Assembly: GCA_032821775.1 (NCBI GenBank)
Contig: JAVLRN010000004.1
Coordinates: 1,860,001 to 1,924,000, forward strand
Origin: Sanguinoderma infundibulare
Taxonomy: Eukaryota; Basidiomycota; Agaricomycetes; Polyporales; Polyporaceae
Reading direction: 5' to 3'
DNA: 64,000 bases
This document shows, in pieces, positions 1 to 10,742 of this stretch. How positions within the stretch are numbered: position 1 is the stretch's first letter; each line of letters starts with the position of its first letter. The notes under the pieces are model-generated. The model made no database searches. It was not told the origin of the DNA and was given only the letters and a program-made list of their open reading frames with translations. The position numbers and the translations under genes were made by a program.

Positions 1-1290
1 TGGCCGGCAATTACCGAAGGCCACTCTGCCAGCTGACGACGTCCGAGTGCTCCCTTTGTACACCCATCCATCTCAGCTCTGCCTGAATGCCGATATTGCT
101 AGCTTCCGGGCAATGGCATTATTCCGGGCATCCATCGAAGCACCTACAATGCTCTCATATGGACGACCTGCGTAACGGCTATAATATTAGTTAAGGTGCG
201 CTTCGTTCAAGAGGACTCGATGTCTTTTCCGCCGTCCTTCATGTCTGACATGATTTGCCATGCTCCAAATCAGCTGTTTGAAACGAAGTTCAATGCGAAT
301 CCAAAACCTCTGGTAAGCCACAGTCATCATGATGGCAATAGCACCCGCCGTTCGTACTCATGTCCCGTCTTCTAGTTCATGGCTGCGCTTCTCAATACTT
401 ACTGAAGTCGTCCATGGACAAGCCTTCCAAGCACTCTCATATGCATATTCAGCGCTCGCCAGGGGAACGTGTATTTCACGCTAGCACTGCGCGCGGCACG
501 TTCCGGACAAGATTCCCATGGGCTGCCTGACGTCTAAAAGATTGCCATACCGGCAAATCACTTCGCATGTAGTTCCCGGCTCTTATGGGACTATCCACCA
601 ACTAATGCAACCGAGCTAGCATTCAATCCAAACCGACACCCCACGCTACGCCGGCTCGTGTCAACGGTAATGCGATGCTTTTCTCGCGGTCTCCAGTTCG
701 GGTGATTTGTGGCCCCCCGACCCTTTAAGCGTCCCACCTACCTGAGACGATCCGATTCTGCCTCCCTCATAGTCCGCTGTCGCTGGCAGCTCTGCACCGG
801 CCAGTACTCGTTCCTATCCCTCCATCTAGGCTGAAGGGGATCCAAGCACACTTGGCGGCAGTCGCTCTTTTTTCTCGAAGAGGTCGTGGTTATCCTCATT
901 GCATCCCTTGATTATGAGGTACGTCACTCGGCGAACTCTCAAGCGCCTTTGGCAGACAGAACGCTCACGGCGAACCCAGGCGACGCGTATCCCGCACAAC
1001 ATGGACATCGCTCTTCGCCTCCCCGCCAATGTTTCCATTCCTGTTTCCCTTCACGCTTACGTTGGCAGATTCTGTCAACGTCACCGTCGACGACGCTTCT
1101 TCGTCCATCATGTACTCCCCGGCCTCCTCTTGGCACGCATCCTCGGTCCCGTGCTCCCCCTGTCTTGCGCCCAGCACCTCGATTGCATTCCAGGGCACTT
1201 GGCACGACGGGACGCACATCATACCCACCGTCGATGCCGACGACCTCCCGAATAACGCAGTCCAGCCATCACCGACGCCCTCAAAGGCCG
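1..1290. repeat. Left arm of a 1.26-kb inverted duplication
   Basis: This segment matches the reverse complement of about 45528-46785; base 1 pairs with base 46785, so the duplication runs off the left edge of the window. Bases 1 to about 588 are almost identical to the other arm, with only a handful of mismatches apart from a 20-nt insertion at 481-500. From about 589 onward mismatches are frequent. The right end of homology falls in the first exon of the membrane-protein gene, near the codons for DADDLP. No transposase or terminal repeat was seen. Confidence 0.9.
481..500. other. 20-nt insertion specific to the left duplication arm
   Basis: The right arm reads straight through from the bases matching 480 to those matching 501. 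The left arm has 20 extra bases here, made of 16 novel bases followed by CACG, which repeats the CACG ending at 480. A short insert with a 4-bp flanking repeat could be a transposon footprint or a templated repair scar. Confidence 0.75.
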
Positions 1291-3034
1291 CTGGAGGTGG
1301 GAAGGACAATGACGATGATGACGATGGGAACAGCGACGATGAGGACGAGGGAAAAGGCGGCCATGGCGGAAGGCACAGACGGAGGTACAGGTCGAGGCGG
1401 TCACGCTTGCTACGAAGACAGGATTCCAGCAGCGACCCATCGTCCAACCCGTTCTTCATCCCTAATCTCGACAGCGACGACGCAGGATTCGTAGATACAC
1501 CCGTATCCGCACAGCTAAATTTCACCGGTATGTCTTTTGCTCTTTGTGGTTCACGGCGCATGGAGGGATTCGAAGTTACCGGTTGCATCACACTGACAGG
1601 GACGTATTACAGGGTCCGCGATATACGTCTACGCCCTCATCCCGCTAGGAACCGCTCCAGCGAACTCAACGCCGACGTTCATGAATCTCACATTCCTGCT
1701 GGATTCGCACCCGGCTGGTATTTTCCAACATACTGGTACGACGTCGGCATCTGGTTTTCTCCCTTCACAGCAAGTATTCGCCCAAACCGGCTTAGCGGAG
1801 GCGCCCCACAACCTCACGATACAGATCGGGCCGGACTCTGTTCTTCTTCTCGATTACATCGTCTATACCAACGGAGGGTTAGATGAGGGGGCTAATACTT
1901 CAAGCGCGACATCCCTATCATCACCGAGTAGTGCCCCTGGGGCGCAAGAAACGGGGTCAGGCACTGGGAGCTCAGCGCCAAGCGTTGGTCCCGGGACTTC
2001 AAGTCTGTGCGTATAATTCCCGCTTGTATTTCGGGTCACGTATATTCACTCACGAATCGAATTATCCTATTCGCTGGCGGATCCGGATATCTCACTGGCT
2101 CTTGATTCGCTGCTTCGTTATGTACTCGACCGCCTGAACACGCCTCGCCCCCTTCCCGTCCGCACACCACCACGCCGACGTCGCATCTTATCCCCTCCCC
2201 GCCGTCATGTCCTCTAGGTCTGCCAGCCAGCAGAAGCTTCATAACATCGAGACCTTTGCCGGGGCGGTTGGCGGCAGCGTCGGTCTCCTCGCCGTCCTCG
2301 CGCTGTCTTTGGCGATTAGCATCTACAGGCGGAGACTACATGCGCGACGTCGGGACCGGCGGATGCGACGTCAACGCTCTGATCCAGACTTTGACGGCGA
2401 GTCCTTCCACACTGAGGGCTCCGAGGATAGTCCGCCAATGCAAGGTCCCGCGCCGTTCGTTCCTCGATACTTCCCTGGGACCGTCGTTCCTGCTCCTCCG
2501 CCACCATATTCTCCACCTGCCGATGCGACGATGGCATTGCTGTCGTCCGCGTCCCCCGTTTCATGGGGTCCTCTTCAAGATCCCCCTCCGGAAGAGGATA
2601 GGTCGTACGCCGACCGACCACCACCGAGCCCGCCACCTCTACCAGAGGACGGCATGGACGACTTCTTCGCGCCTCCTTCGTTCTCGGTCGCAATATCCTC
2701 CCCAATACCCGCCATCCTCGCTGGGTACTCACCAGTAGCGACGTCGGCGCCCGAGAGCACATCGTCAGTATCGCGGCATACGAACGGGTCGGAGTCGAGA
2801 GGGGTGTACGCGACGGACCCAGCGCCGTCGCGCTCACGCGCCAACTCGCCCGCGCAGTCCCAACGTACAAGCTACTCTGACAGGCCACCATCATTCGCCT
2901 CGCAGGCGCCGCCGTTGATACCCCTGGACCCGCAGCCTGACGGCGAGGCGAACGAGAGCGCGGTTGGGGAGGAGGCCCGACAACGGATATCTGATGGAGA
3001 TCGCGCGTCCGTACGGTCTACGCGGTCCCGGTGA
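1029..3034 (+). CDS. Single-pass membrane protein with proline/serine-rich cytoplasmic tail
   Basis: Exons 1029-1527, 1613-2006 and 2218-3034 join in frame to 569 aa. A short hydrophobic leader precedes DSVNVTVDD, then comes a lumenal part with a run of aspartates followed by Arg-rich sequence (about residues 95-135) and several N-glycosylation sequons. One transmembrane helix lies at about 312-334, stopped by RRRLHARRRDRR. The remaining 235 residues are a disordered Pro/Ser-rich tail. This layout is common in basidiomycete plasma-membrane proteins of unknown role that resemble wall-stress sensors in architecture only. The start is uncertain: the copy at 45.5 kb has an ATG 17 codons further upstream in the same frame, but here that codon reads AGG, shortening the leader. 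Function is not recognised. Confidence 0.75.
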
Positions 3035-5825
3035 TGCCCCATCCATACAGTACGCGTACACACTATTGGTGAGTGTCCATCGTACCTAATCTTCGTGCCC
3101 CAACCCACTCCTACGCTGCCCGCTACCACACCTTGTCATCTTCGTGTCCTCTTGTGCGGAGAGCCTGTGCCCGTGCCTTGTCACCCAGTGTGTCGGGCCC
3201 CCGCCGACGTCCGCCTACGTTCACGCCTCATGCCCGACTGGCGCAGCAGGAGAGCGTGGAGAGGCGTGGAAGCGCTTACCCCAGCCTCGGACAGGGCTTC
3301 CCACCGTTCGCGCGCTGTCTTCCCTTGCCCGCGCAGCGCGTTCCCAGTGGCTCCCTGCCCTCACATGCGCCCGTTCCCACCCCGGGCCCGGCGCGGTTAG
3401 TGCGCTCGCACGAGCGGGGAGGCGTGCCCCTGCCTGCTCTCAGAGCTGTCCGAAAGGACCCGCTGACATGTGATTCGTACCTTAAATGCAGATCCACAGC
3501 CGGACGATGACCTCGGGGAGAAGATGGACGAGTACTTCACAGCCATCGTTCTCGCGACTCTCTGTCGCGGACGAGGGAGGGGAGGGGAGGGGTGGCACTC
3601 ACGACATGGAGTTCACGATCTGCGGCGCACGACGCACGACTGGCGTGGAGGCGGAGCGTCATGGTCCAGGCCGCACACGCGGTATCTTGCATAACAAACA
3701 GTATACTATCCCACTGGCACTAGAGCCTCTCGCATTGGCTTTGTCGCACCTTCAACTACGTTCTTATCCGCATGGCATGTGTATGTACAGCGTGTATTCA
3801 TGGCACATCGTGGGGACGGCGCGTGGGCGTTGAAGGGCCGCAGATGGGATGTCCGGTGCGACCGACCTTGGCTGCAACGGAAATATCGGCTCCTGTCCGC
3901 CATGCGAGCAGCGTTTGTGCGATAATGACCTGTCGGCCAGACTGGAATGAAGGAGAGGATTTTCTGCGCTACTGATTGTTCGGTGTTCAGTAGCGTGCTC
4001 GTCCCGCGGAGCATTGCTTCGCGCCTCGATGTCGGTACCGAGGTATGTGTTGGGAATGCGACGCGATAGCGGAGGTGGTGTTGTTTGAGCCCTGTTACAC
4101 GCTCGGCTCCAACACGCATGGAGACGTGGGCCGGAGCAATGCACATTTCTATTGCGAGCCTGCGGTCAGGCGGAGAACACGGGATGCCGGCTGAAGGGAA
4201 TTGTGGTACGTAGGCTGCTGGGACAGTCATCAATCCATCACGAGGTGGATGCCACGGACATCTATTGGCACATCGTAAGTAACGAGGTCCGTCACATGCA
4301 TGAAGAAGAAACCCCACATCCATGTATTCTTGCGCTCGAAGCAGGTCCGGTCCAATGGAGGCTGGGTGAAGTCGTCTCACGTATCCCTCTCGTGGGTCGA
4401 GAAGGCGAGCCTTGCGTCATCCTCAGCGCAGGCACCACCTTAGAAGCATGAAAGACACCATGATTGGATGGGGGTCAGGAGGGAGGCGCGAAAGAGCCGG
4501 ACAATGGTGGTGTCGGATCGCTCCGAAGTGTTCAGCGGATAAATGTTGGAAAATACCCGGTATACACTGCGTTGAACAAACCACAAAGCACCCCTGAACT
4601 TTTTGAATGCTATGTTATATGGAAGGCATCTATTTCACTCAAAGTTCAAGGTTCCCGCAAGTCCTGATATTTTGATGAGTCATCGGTTGACCGCAGCTCA
4701 GTGCCATTGACTTTACAAACTTCTGGACTGTGACCTAGGAACGGACAGCCACGCATCGTTAAATAAAGCTGGAGTATAGTTCAGCCAGAGTGCGATTTGT
4801 CACGGTGCGAGCACAGTACCTCATGGATGAGAGATAGATACCAAACTGGAACGTCGAGGACACTGCAGGTCTCGGCAGAAGAGGACACCATGCAGTGACG
4901 TAGAAAAATCAATTCGGAGTTGGTACGTTGAGGCAACATGATCAAGGGGGAGAACTTACAGCCTCACCAATTCAGGCCTTGGGAGACTAGCCAAAAGCTT
5001 GTTCGTTCATAGACACAAGAGTCCGGCGTGGAGGCTGAAGGCATGCTTCGCACTTGGCAGGGACGCTCGCTCAACAGGAGAAATGCAACGCACCCAGAAA
5101 TATGTATGCGAGTTAAAGAACAACCAAGGTTCACAAAGCGATAACGTGGTACTAACAGTTCTGGGGGAAGCTGACTCAGAGCTGTCCGATCAGCCTGCTT
5201 GTGACGACCGCCGAAGTACTCAAACTCTGCTATGACCGGATGACCTTGGACTGTGAATAAAATTTACGCCTTTTTCATCACATACCTTGAAGTAAAATGG
5301 CAAAGGATAAGCGTCTGTTCGCTTCCAACGAGCAAGTTACGCTGTCGGCGCCATCAATTTTCAATGCGGTGTTGAGTAGCCACGAGGCCTTCGGCCCGAC
5401 CCGGAGCGCCGGCGCTCATGGAGATGCCGGCGTCTTGGGGTCCCCTTAGGCTGCGGGTTGGGCATGAGCTCCATGATCCACCTTCAAGGACATCCCACAC
5501 TTCGGTCAAGTCATTAATCGTGGTGCAGCTCCAGGTATGCAAATTAATATGTGACGCGAAGTGATTTGGCTCAGGTTCACGCACAAGCAGCACACGACGG
5601 TACAGATCTCGCCGCCGTGATCACAAGAACATCGCTTGGCATCGCCAGGCTTGATCTAGTAAACGCCGTCTTCCAGGATACGTACGAAGCGGCCGCTCTC
5701 ATACGGAGAGTCTTCGGCTTATAGGAGGAGCGTCCGGACTATCAGGATACCGTAAGGTTTTCTCGGCACTTCTAGTTTCTTGTTCGCTTATTCACACGGT
5801 AGCGTCGCTTGCCAGCGCAGGAAAC
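3035..5825. other. Intergenic, no gene seen
   Basis: Only short overlapping frames on both strands, without splice-linked coding structure or a recognisable domain. It contains the 3' flank of the membrane-protein gene and the promoter of VPS36. Confidence 0.6.
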
Positions 5826-8395
5826 ATGTCTCTCAAGCGCTATACCACGGCTGTGGATGGAACCATACCTGTTCCTGCTCTCCTGTATGAAGACGAGGTG
5901 CTTTTGACCTCCCAGGAGGGCGTCGGCATTTATGACGGGTAGGTGTCTATCGGACCACGTCGGACCATCGTGATAATCCGCAGCATCTCACGTTTCTTGC
6001 CTCACAGTGCACAGAAGTCACCCCACCACCAGGCTGGCACGATCCATGCGACTACACATAGACTGTTCTACGTCGATGGCCCGCACCCATTCACCCGTTC
6101 GTTCTCCCTGGACTTGGTCCATGTCGTCCGGACAGAGTACTACGGAGGGCTGTTCACAAGCTCTGCTAAAGTTACACTCTATCTAAACCCGTTACCTCCA
6201 AGACCGGAGGGATCTGGCGCGGCGGGACCGGATGATCAGAACCCGACTTCATCGAGCACGCCTAACGGGGTTCAGTTCTGGGAATGCGAAGTATGCAGCA
6301 ACAGAAACCCCGTGGGGCTGACCTCTTCGGCATCTATGGTCTGTGCACTGTGCGGCGTACCAAGGTCCTCCGTCAAAACACCGATTAATATTCCTCCGAA
6401 ACCGTCACCATCGGCCACACAATCCCTTTCTACCTCTCTACCATCATCCTCTCTTAACCTGCCCTCTTCTCTTAGCCTTGGAAAGCTCAGCTTATCGAAT
6501 TCCCCGGCACCATCGCCACCACCCCCCGCTACGGGGAATGTATCAAACGAGGTGGCATGTGTCGCATGCACATTTCTCAACAGCCCTCTCCTCCGAGAAT
6601 GTGAGATGTGCGGCACCCCTCTCCCGCGAAAACCCTCGCTATCACTGCCACAAGCGCCTCGTCTACCAGCGAAATCCGCGCCAGCATCCCGTTCCGCTAC
6701 ACCCGGACCTGACTCGGATGACTCGGATGACGAAAACGACACACCTGAGAAGCGGATGATCAGGCTGAGCTTCCGTAAGAGCGGTGACAAGCCCTTCTAC
6801 AGCGTCCTGAGACGCAGCCTGTTGGGTAAAGCATGGGAGGTAAGTGGTTTGATCGCATCCGATTCATTACCGGTCCCCATTGCTAACCGTTTCCACAGAG
6901 CAAACCAGTGGCGAGAGCTCTAGCGTCCTCATCTACGGGTATCGGAATCAGTACGCGCTCTCCTGCCAAGTCTCCGATCCGTTATCGAACGCTAACTCCT
7001 TTCCTCTAGGCGGCATCCTACAATCGGTAGAGACGAACGCCTACGCCTCCCAGACCAACATGGAAGACGCCCTCGCCGACCTCGAGGCGCTCATGATCAA
7101 GTGGAAAGACATGGTCAAGCTCGCCCAAGACCTCAACGAGCGGCTCACCGCAGTCTCCACCCCCGCGCCGCCCGTAGTCACCCCAGGAATAGCTCTGCAG
7201 CCCTTGTCCTCCACTTCCCCGTCCGGGCTTAGCGCGACCGCTCCCGCGCCGGTGACGATGACTGCGGCGAGGCAGGTCGTGGAGCCGGAGGAGGCGACGT
7301 TCATCCGCTCGTCGCTCGCCCAGCTGGGGCTGCAGATGGCCAATGCACCCGTGACGCAGGACATGGTCCGGGACGAGCGGAACTGGTACGAGGAGCTGGC
7401 GAGGGAGCTCGCTGGCGTTCTTGAGGGCACGGGCAAGGGCGGAGAGGGTATGATGCGCAAGCGCGGAATCATCGCGCTCGACGAGGTGTGGGGCGGCTGG
7501 AACCGCGCCCGCGGAGTGGGTGAGTGGGTCCCTCAATTTTACTGCTTCAGTTCTTCCGATTTAGCTTGGGGAACCGGGGTTTACGACTTGGCCGTTGTGT
7601 TTGCCGTCACAGCCCTGAGCTTTGTGACCGGTGTCTGGTTTCCATCCCTTCTTTCTACTTGAGCTTCAATGCTTCGATTCTGACCGTTACTACATCGTGC
7701 CACTAACGACCATTGATGGCTCCGAGTCGCTAACTTGATGGATGGTTGCAGCGCTGATCCCGCCCGCGACGTTCCTCCAAGTCCTCGCCCACCTGCCGAC
7801 TGTCACGCTCCCTCCCATTCGCATGCGGACCTTCCCCGCGTCCGGCCTCTCCGTGCTTCACACTCCGCCGTACGGCAGCGCAGCGTTCGCGTCTCGGCTG
7901 GTCGGGTTACTAACGCTCGGTGCGTCCGCCTCGTGACGTCTTGCAATTTGTCTCCATGGTTAACCTCATGCTTTTCATATCTCCCTTCCTCTCCTCGGAC
8001 CTGCCGCCGTGACCAATCCCTGCAACGCCCCGTTACCATGCGCCCGCGCCCACACACACCGCCTCCATGGCCACCTCCGCGCTATGCGTATCGTGTTCGC
8101 TGCCGCGCTAACCCTAATATCGACCGGAAACTTTGCCTTAACTTGCCCCGTGGCGGCCATGCCGAGGACAGTGGGCCCGCGGACCACGATCGAAATCGCG
8201 CAGGAGGAGGATCTCCCGATCGGGCTTACGCAGGAGATGCTGGACGAGGTCGAGATGGACAGCGAGATCTGCAGGGACGACGGCGGCGTGGGCGTCGCCC
8301 TGCTCTCAGAGTTCTCGAGCGCGGCCGGGGGCGGCGAGGTGCGCTACTGGGTCAACATCTTCCGGGACTACGTCTGGGACGGGCAGGAGGACTGA
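5826..8395 (+). CDS. VPS36: Vacuolar protein sorting protein 36, ESCRT-II subunit
   Basis: Six exons (5826-5938, 6008-6839, 6899-6950, 7010-7519, 7752-7919, 8172-8395) join in frame to 632 aa. The N-terminal GLUE domain starts within the first 100 residues (THRLFYVDG) and is interrupted, as in yeast Vps36, by two NZF/RanBP2-type zinc fingers at about 129-155 (WECEVC...CALC) and 221-245 (CVAC...CEMC). GLUE resumes at about 280-315, and an EAP30/winged-helix region runs from about 350 to the end (GGILQSVETNAY; LICRDD-like EICRDD near the C terminus). In the family, Vps36 pairs with Vps22 and Vps25, binds ubiquitin and PI3P on endosomes, and sorts cargo into multivesicular bodies. The gene looks intact. 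The last intron (7920-8171) is the longest, and its acceptor was chosen by frame. Confidence 0.92.
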
Positions 8396-9131
8396 ATGGC
8401 GGCTTCCCCGAGCCTCGCGGCCGATGCGACCCCCCGTCATCGTCGGGTGGTGCTATAGACAACGGTGTGGGTGGTCAGGTTGCTTGGGGCCCGCTTCGCG
8501 TTGGCATCAGCTCTGGGCAGGGGGGCTCCATGCACCGACTCGGAGGTCCGAGCAGCGAGGAGTGCGGAAGATAGTTTAGATCAAGAACGACCTATCATGT
8601 CCACGGTCACTTCGGGGCGAAGGTCAAGGACGCGTTTATTACGTTACCTCCCGCACAATTTACGCAGCGCTGTCGCCCATTGCATCGGCCACGTCCCTCG
8701 CCATTGGCGCGTCCTACCTGGTCTCACGACCCGGACACACCTCGTATGTACACATCTCCAGATCTTCAAGTTCCGGCGAGCCTGTCGGGCTCCCAGGATG
8801 CCTATTGGCAGCGTGCCACATCTATTCGCCCGGCCACCTGGCGCCATCAATGCAACATCGAAGTCCAGCCCCTGTCCAACCCCGACTCCCCTCCGCCTCC
8901 GGCCGTCGCACGGAAGTCCTTCGCCATCGAGGTTAGCACGAAAAGCGCAAAGCGCACCCAGACGCACATGCACCGCCTGCCACATCGCCATCTCGTCCAA
9001 TCGATGGCCAACCCATCTCAATTCATATTACCTGCTGCACAATGATGCCCTCCCACACCCCCAGGCCCTCCATTCCCCATTCAGCCCGCAGAACCGCCCA
9101 GCCGCCCCTCCCGGTCTCGCCACACGCGCGC

Positions 9132-9173
9132 TCCGAGTCCGTGTCCGTGTCCGAGTCCGTGTTCGTGTCCGAG
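9132..9173. repeat. Imperfect GTCCGT/GTCCGA hexamer repeat
   Basis: About seven tandem copies of a six-base unit, with single-base variation (GTCCGA, GTCCGT, GTTCGT). It lies in non-coding sequence and looks like an ordinary minisatellite. Confidence 0.8.
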
Positions 9174-10324
9174 CCCTCAGACTAGAGCTGTCACTCCGTG
9201 CCCGACCGGCGACTGCGCCGCGTCGTCCTGCCCCAAATCCAAATCCCAACATTGATGCCCGCACGCCTGGCGCATTCGTGACATGGCACGCATCACCGCG
9301 ACTCCGATCGCTCGGCCACGAGGCTACATAGCACCATGGACTGAGGACTCCCATGGAAGGCTCCCGCAACGATGATAGATCACAACCGCCGATAGCAACC
9401 CCAGCGCACGATGTATGTTAGCCCCGATAGATTTGTGGCTAGAAAGCCTAGACAATAGCCAGCGACTGGATCGGAAGCGGCAAGCTCCAGGCCTTCTCTT
9501 CGGCTCCTGTGATGATCCTACTGAGATAATCGCGCTCCGGAATCTACGTCGTAAGTTTCAGGGCCCAGAGGCCTTCCGCCATACGTGGTCATTACATACA
9601 GGCACACCAATCAAACGACCAAACACCCATCACGACGTCCCGGTGATCATGAAGATCATAAAAACTCTCGTCATTGCAAGGCGCGAACACGATTAGGGGG
9701 GACCAGGACCTCCCGCAGACATTACGTAGGTGTGCGTACTAGTTAAACTATTAATGAAATAAAACCGAGCCCGACAGAGTGCGCGCCGGTCGACTATTAG
9801 ACAATATGTACTGGAGGTAGGAGACAGAGAGACACCGATTCATAGAGAGTAAGAAAAAGAGAGACAGAAAAGTCATGACGATTGCAGGAGGCCCCGGAAG
9901 GTGTACTGTGTACCTGTAGTAGGGTAATACTAGGCTAATATCGACACAATGGGATATACAAGGGTCGAATAGTGCTGAAGGAGACCATGTAAAGTATTAG
10001 CGAAGGAAGTCGAAAAGCGCGATGCACAATACGCGCGTCTAGCGCTCATAATTAGTGGGTGGGTGCAAATAACGGCCCGCGCCCATCGCTCCTCGATACA
10101 AGAGATACGCCCGCGCCGGAAGCGTACCACGGCGGCTTTGGCGGACCTCGAATTCATAGACCCGTGAGTCGCGGATCGTCCGAGTGGAGGGTGATGCAGC
10201 GCGGCGGCCAACAGGGGATGCAATGGAAAGGGGGAAGGTGGAGAACGAACGAAAGGAAAGTGGGGGACATAGGGCGATGATGATGCGATGCGCGAAAAGG
10301 ACGTTAACGATAGCAAGCACTATG

Positions 10325-10337
10325 GTGTGTGTGTGTG
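10325..10337. repeat. GT dinucleotide run
   Basis: A simple alternating GT run of 13 bases, in the presumed 3' flank of STE12. Confidence 0.8.
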
Positions 10338-10742
10338 ACGGTCGATGGATGAGGAAGTGAGGAGAAGCAGTACGGCGTGTCGTTTTGATACAAGCAAGGC
10401 ACAAAGGTCCGCAGCGGGAGGGATAGTGGCAGTGGTAAAAGATGCAGATAGCGGAGACACAGCCGGACGTTGCGCGACAGAAGGACAGAGAACAGACAGA
10501 AACACTGCGCTAATTAGATTAGATTCATATAAGCTTCCAATTCCGTGGGCATGACCCCTGTGCGTGTGGTCTCGTCGTCGTCGTGGATGGTTGCATCGAG
10601 ACGTCTTCATGTGAGGCAAGAAGGTATTACGTGATTGCTCTATGGTATTGAACTTGAGGCTGGAGACGATTGCCGATCCGAGTCCCTTGTTGCGTTGAGG
10701 AACGTCCGTCGTCTTGCAGGATAAGCCGCCGTCAGGGTCCCC

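Larger units (their letters stand above)
8396..10742. other. Intergenic between two convergent genes, no gene seen
   Basis: VPS36 and STE12 converge here, so both 3' UTRs lie in this stretch. It holds a short hexanucleotide-type repeat, a purine-rich patch around 9825-9870 and a GT run, but no convincing coding exon. Confidence 0.6.

Noticed and set aside
886..1591. Long overlapping frames on both strands over the start of the membrane-protein gene
   Set aside because: They are shadows of the 1029-1527 exon, whose frame alone continues across introns and is supported by the copy at 45.5 kb.
9132..9173. Hexamer repeat considered as a CRISPR-like or telomeric array
   Set aside because: Units are adjacent without spacers and are not TTAGGG; an ordinary minisatellite.
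8465..9331. 288-codon plus-strand frame after VPS36
   Set aside because: Arg/Pro-rich, built partly on a hexamer repeat, without recognisable domain or matching exon structure.
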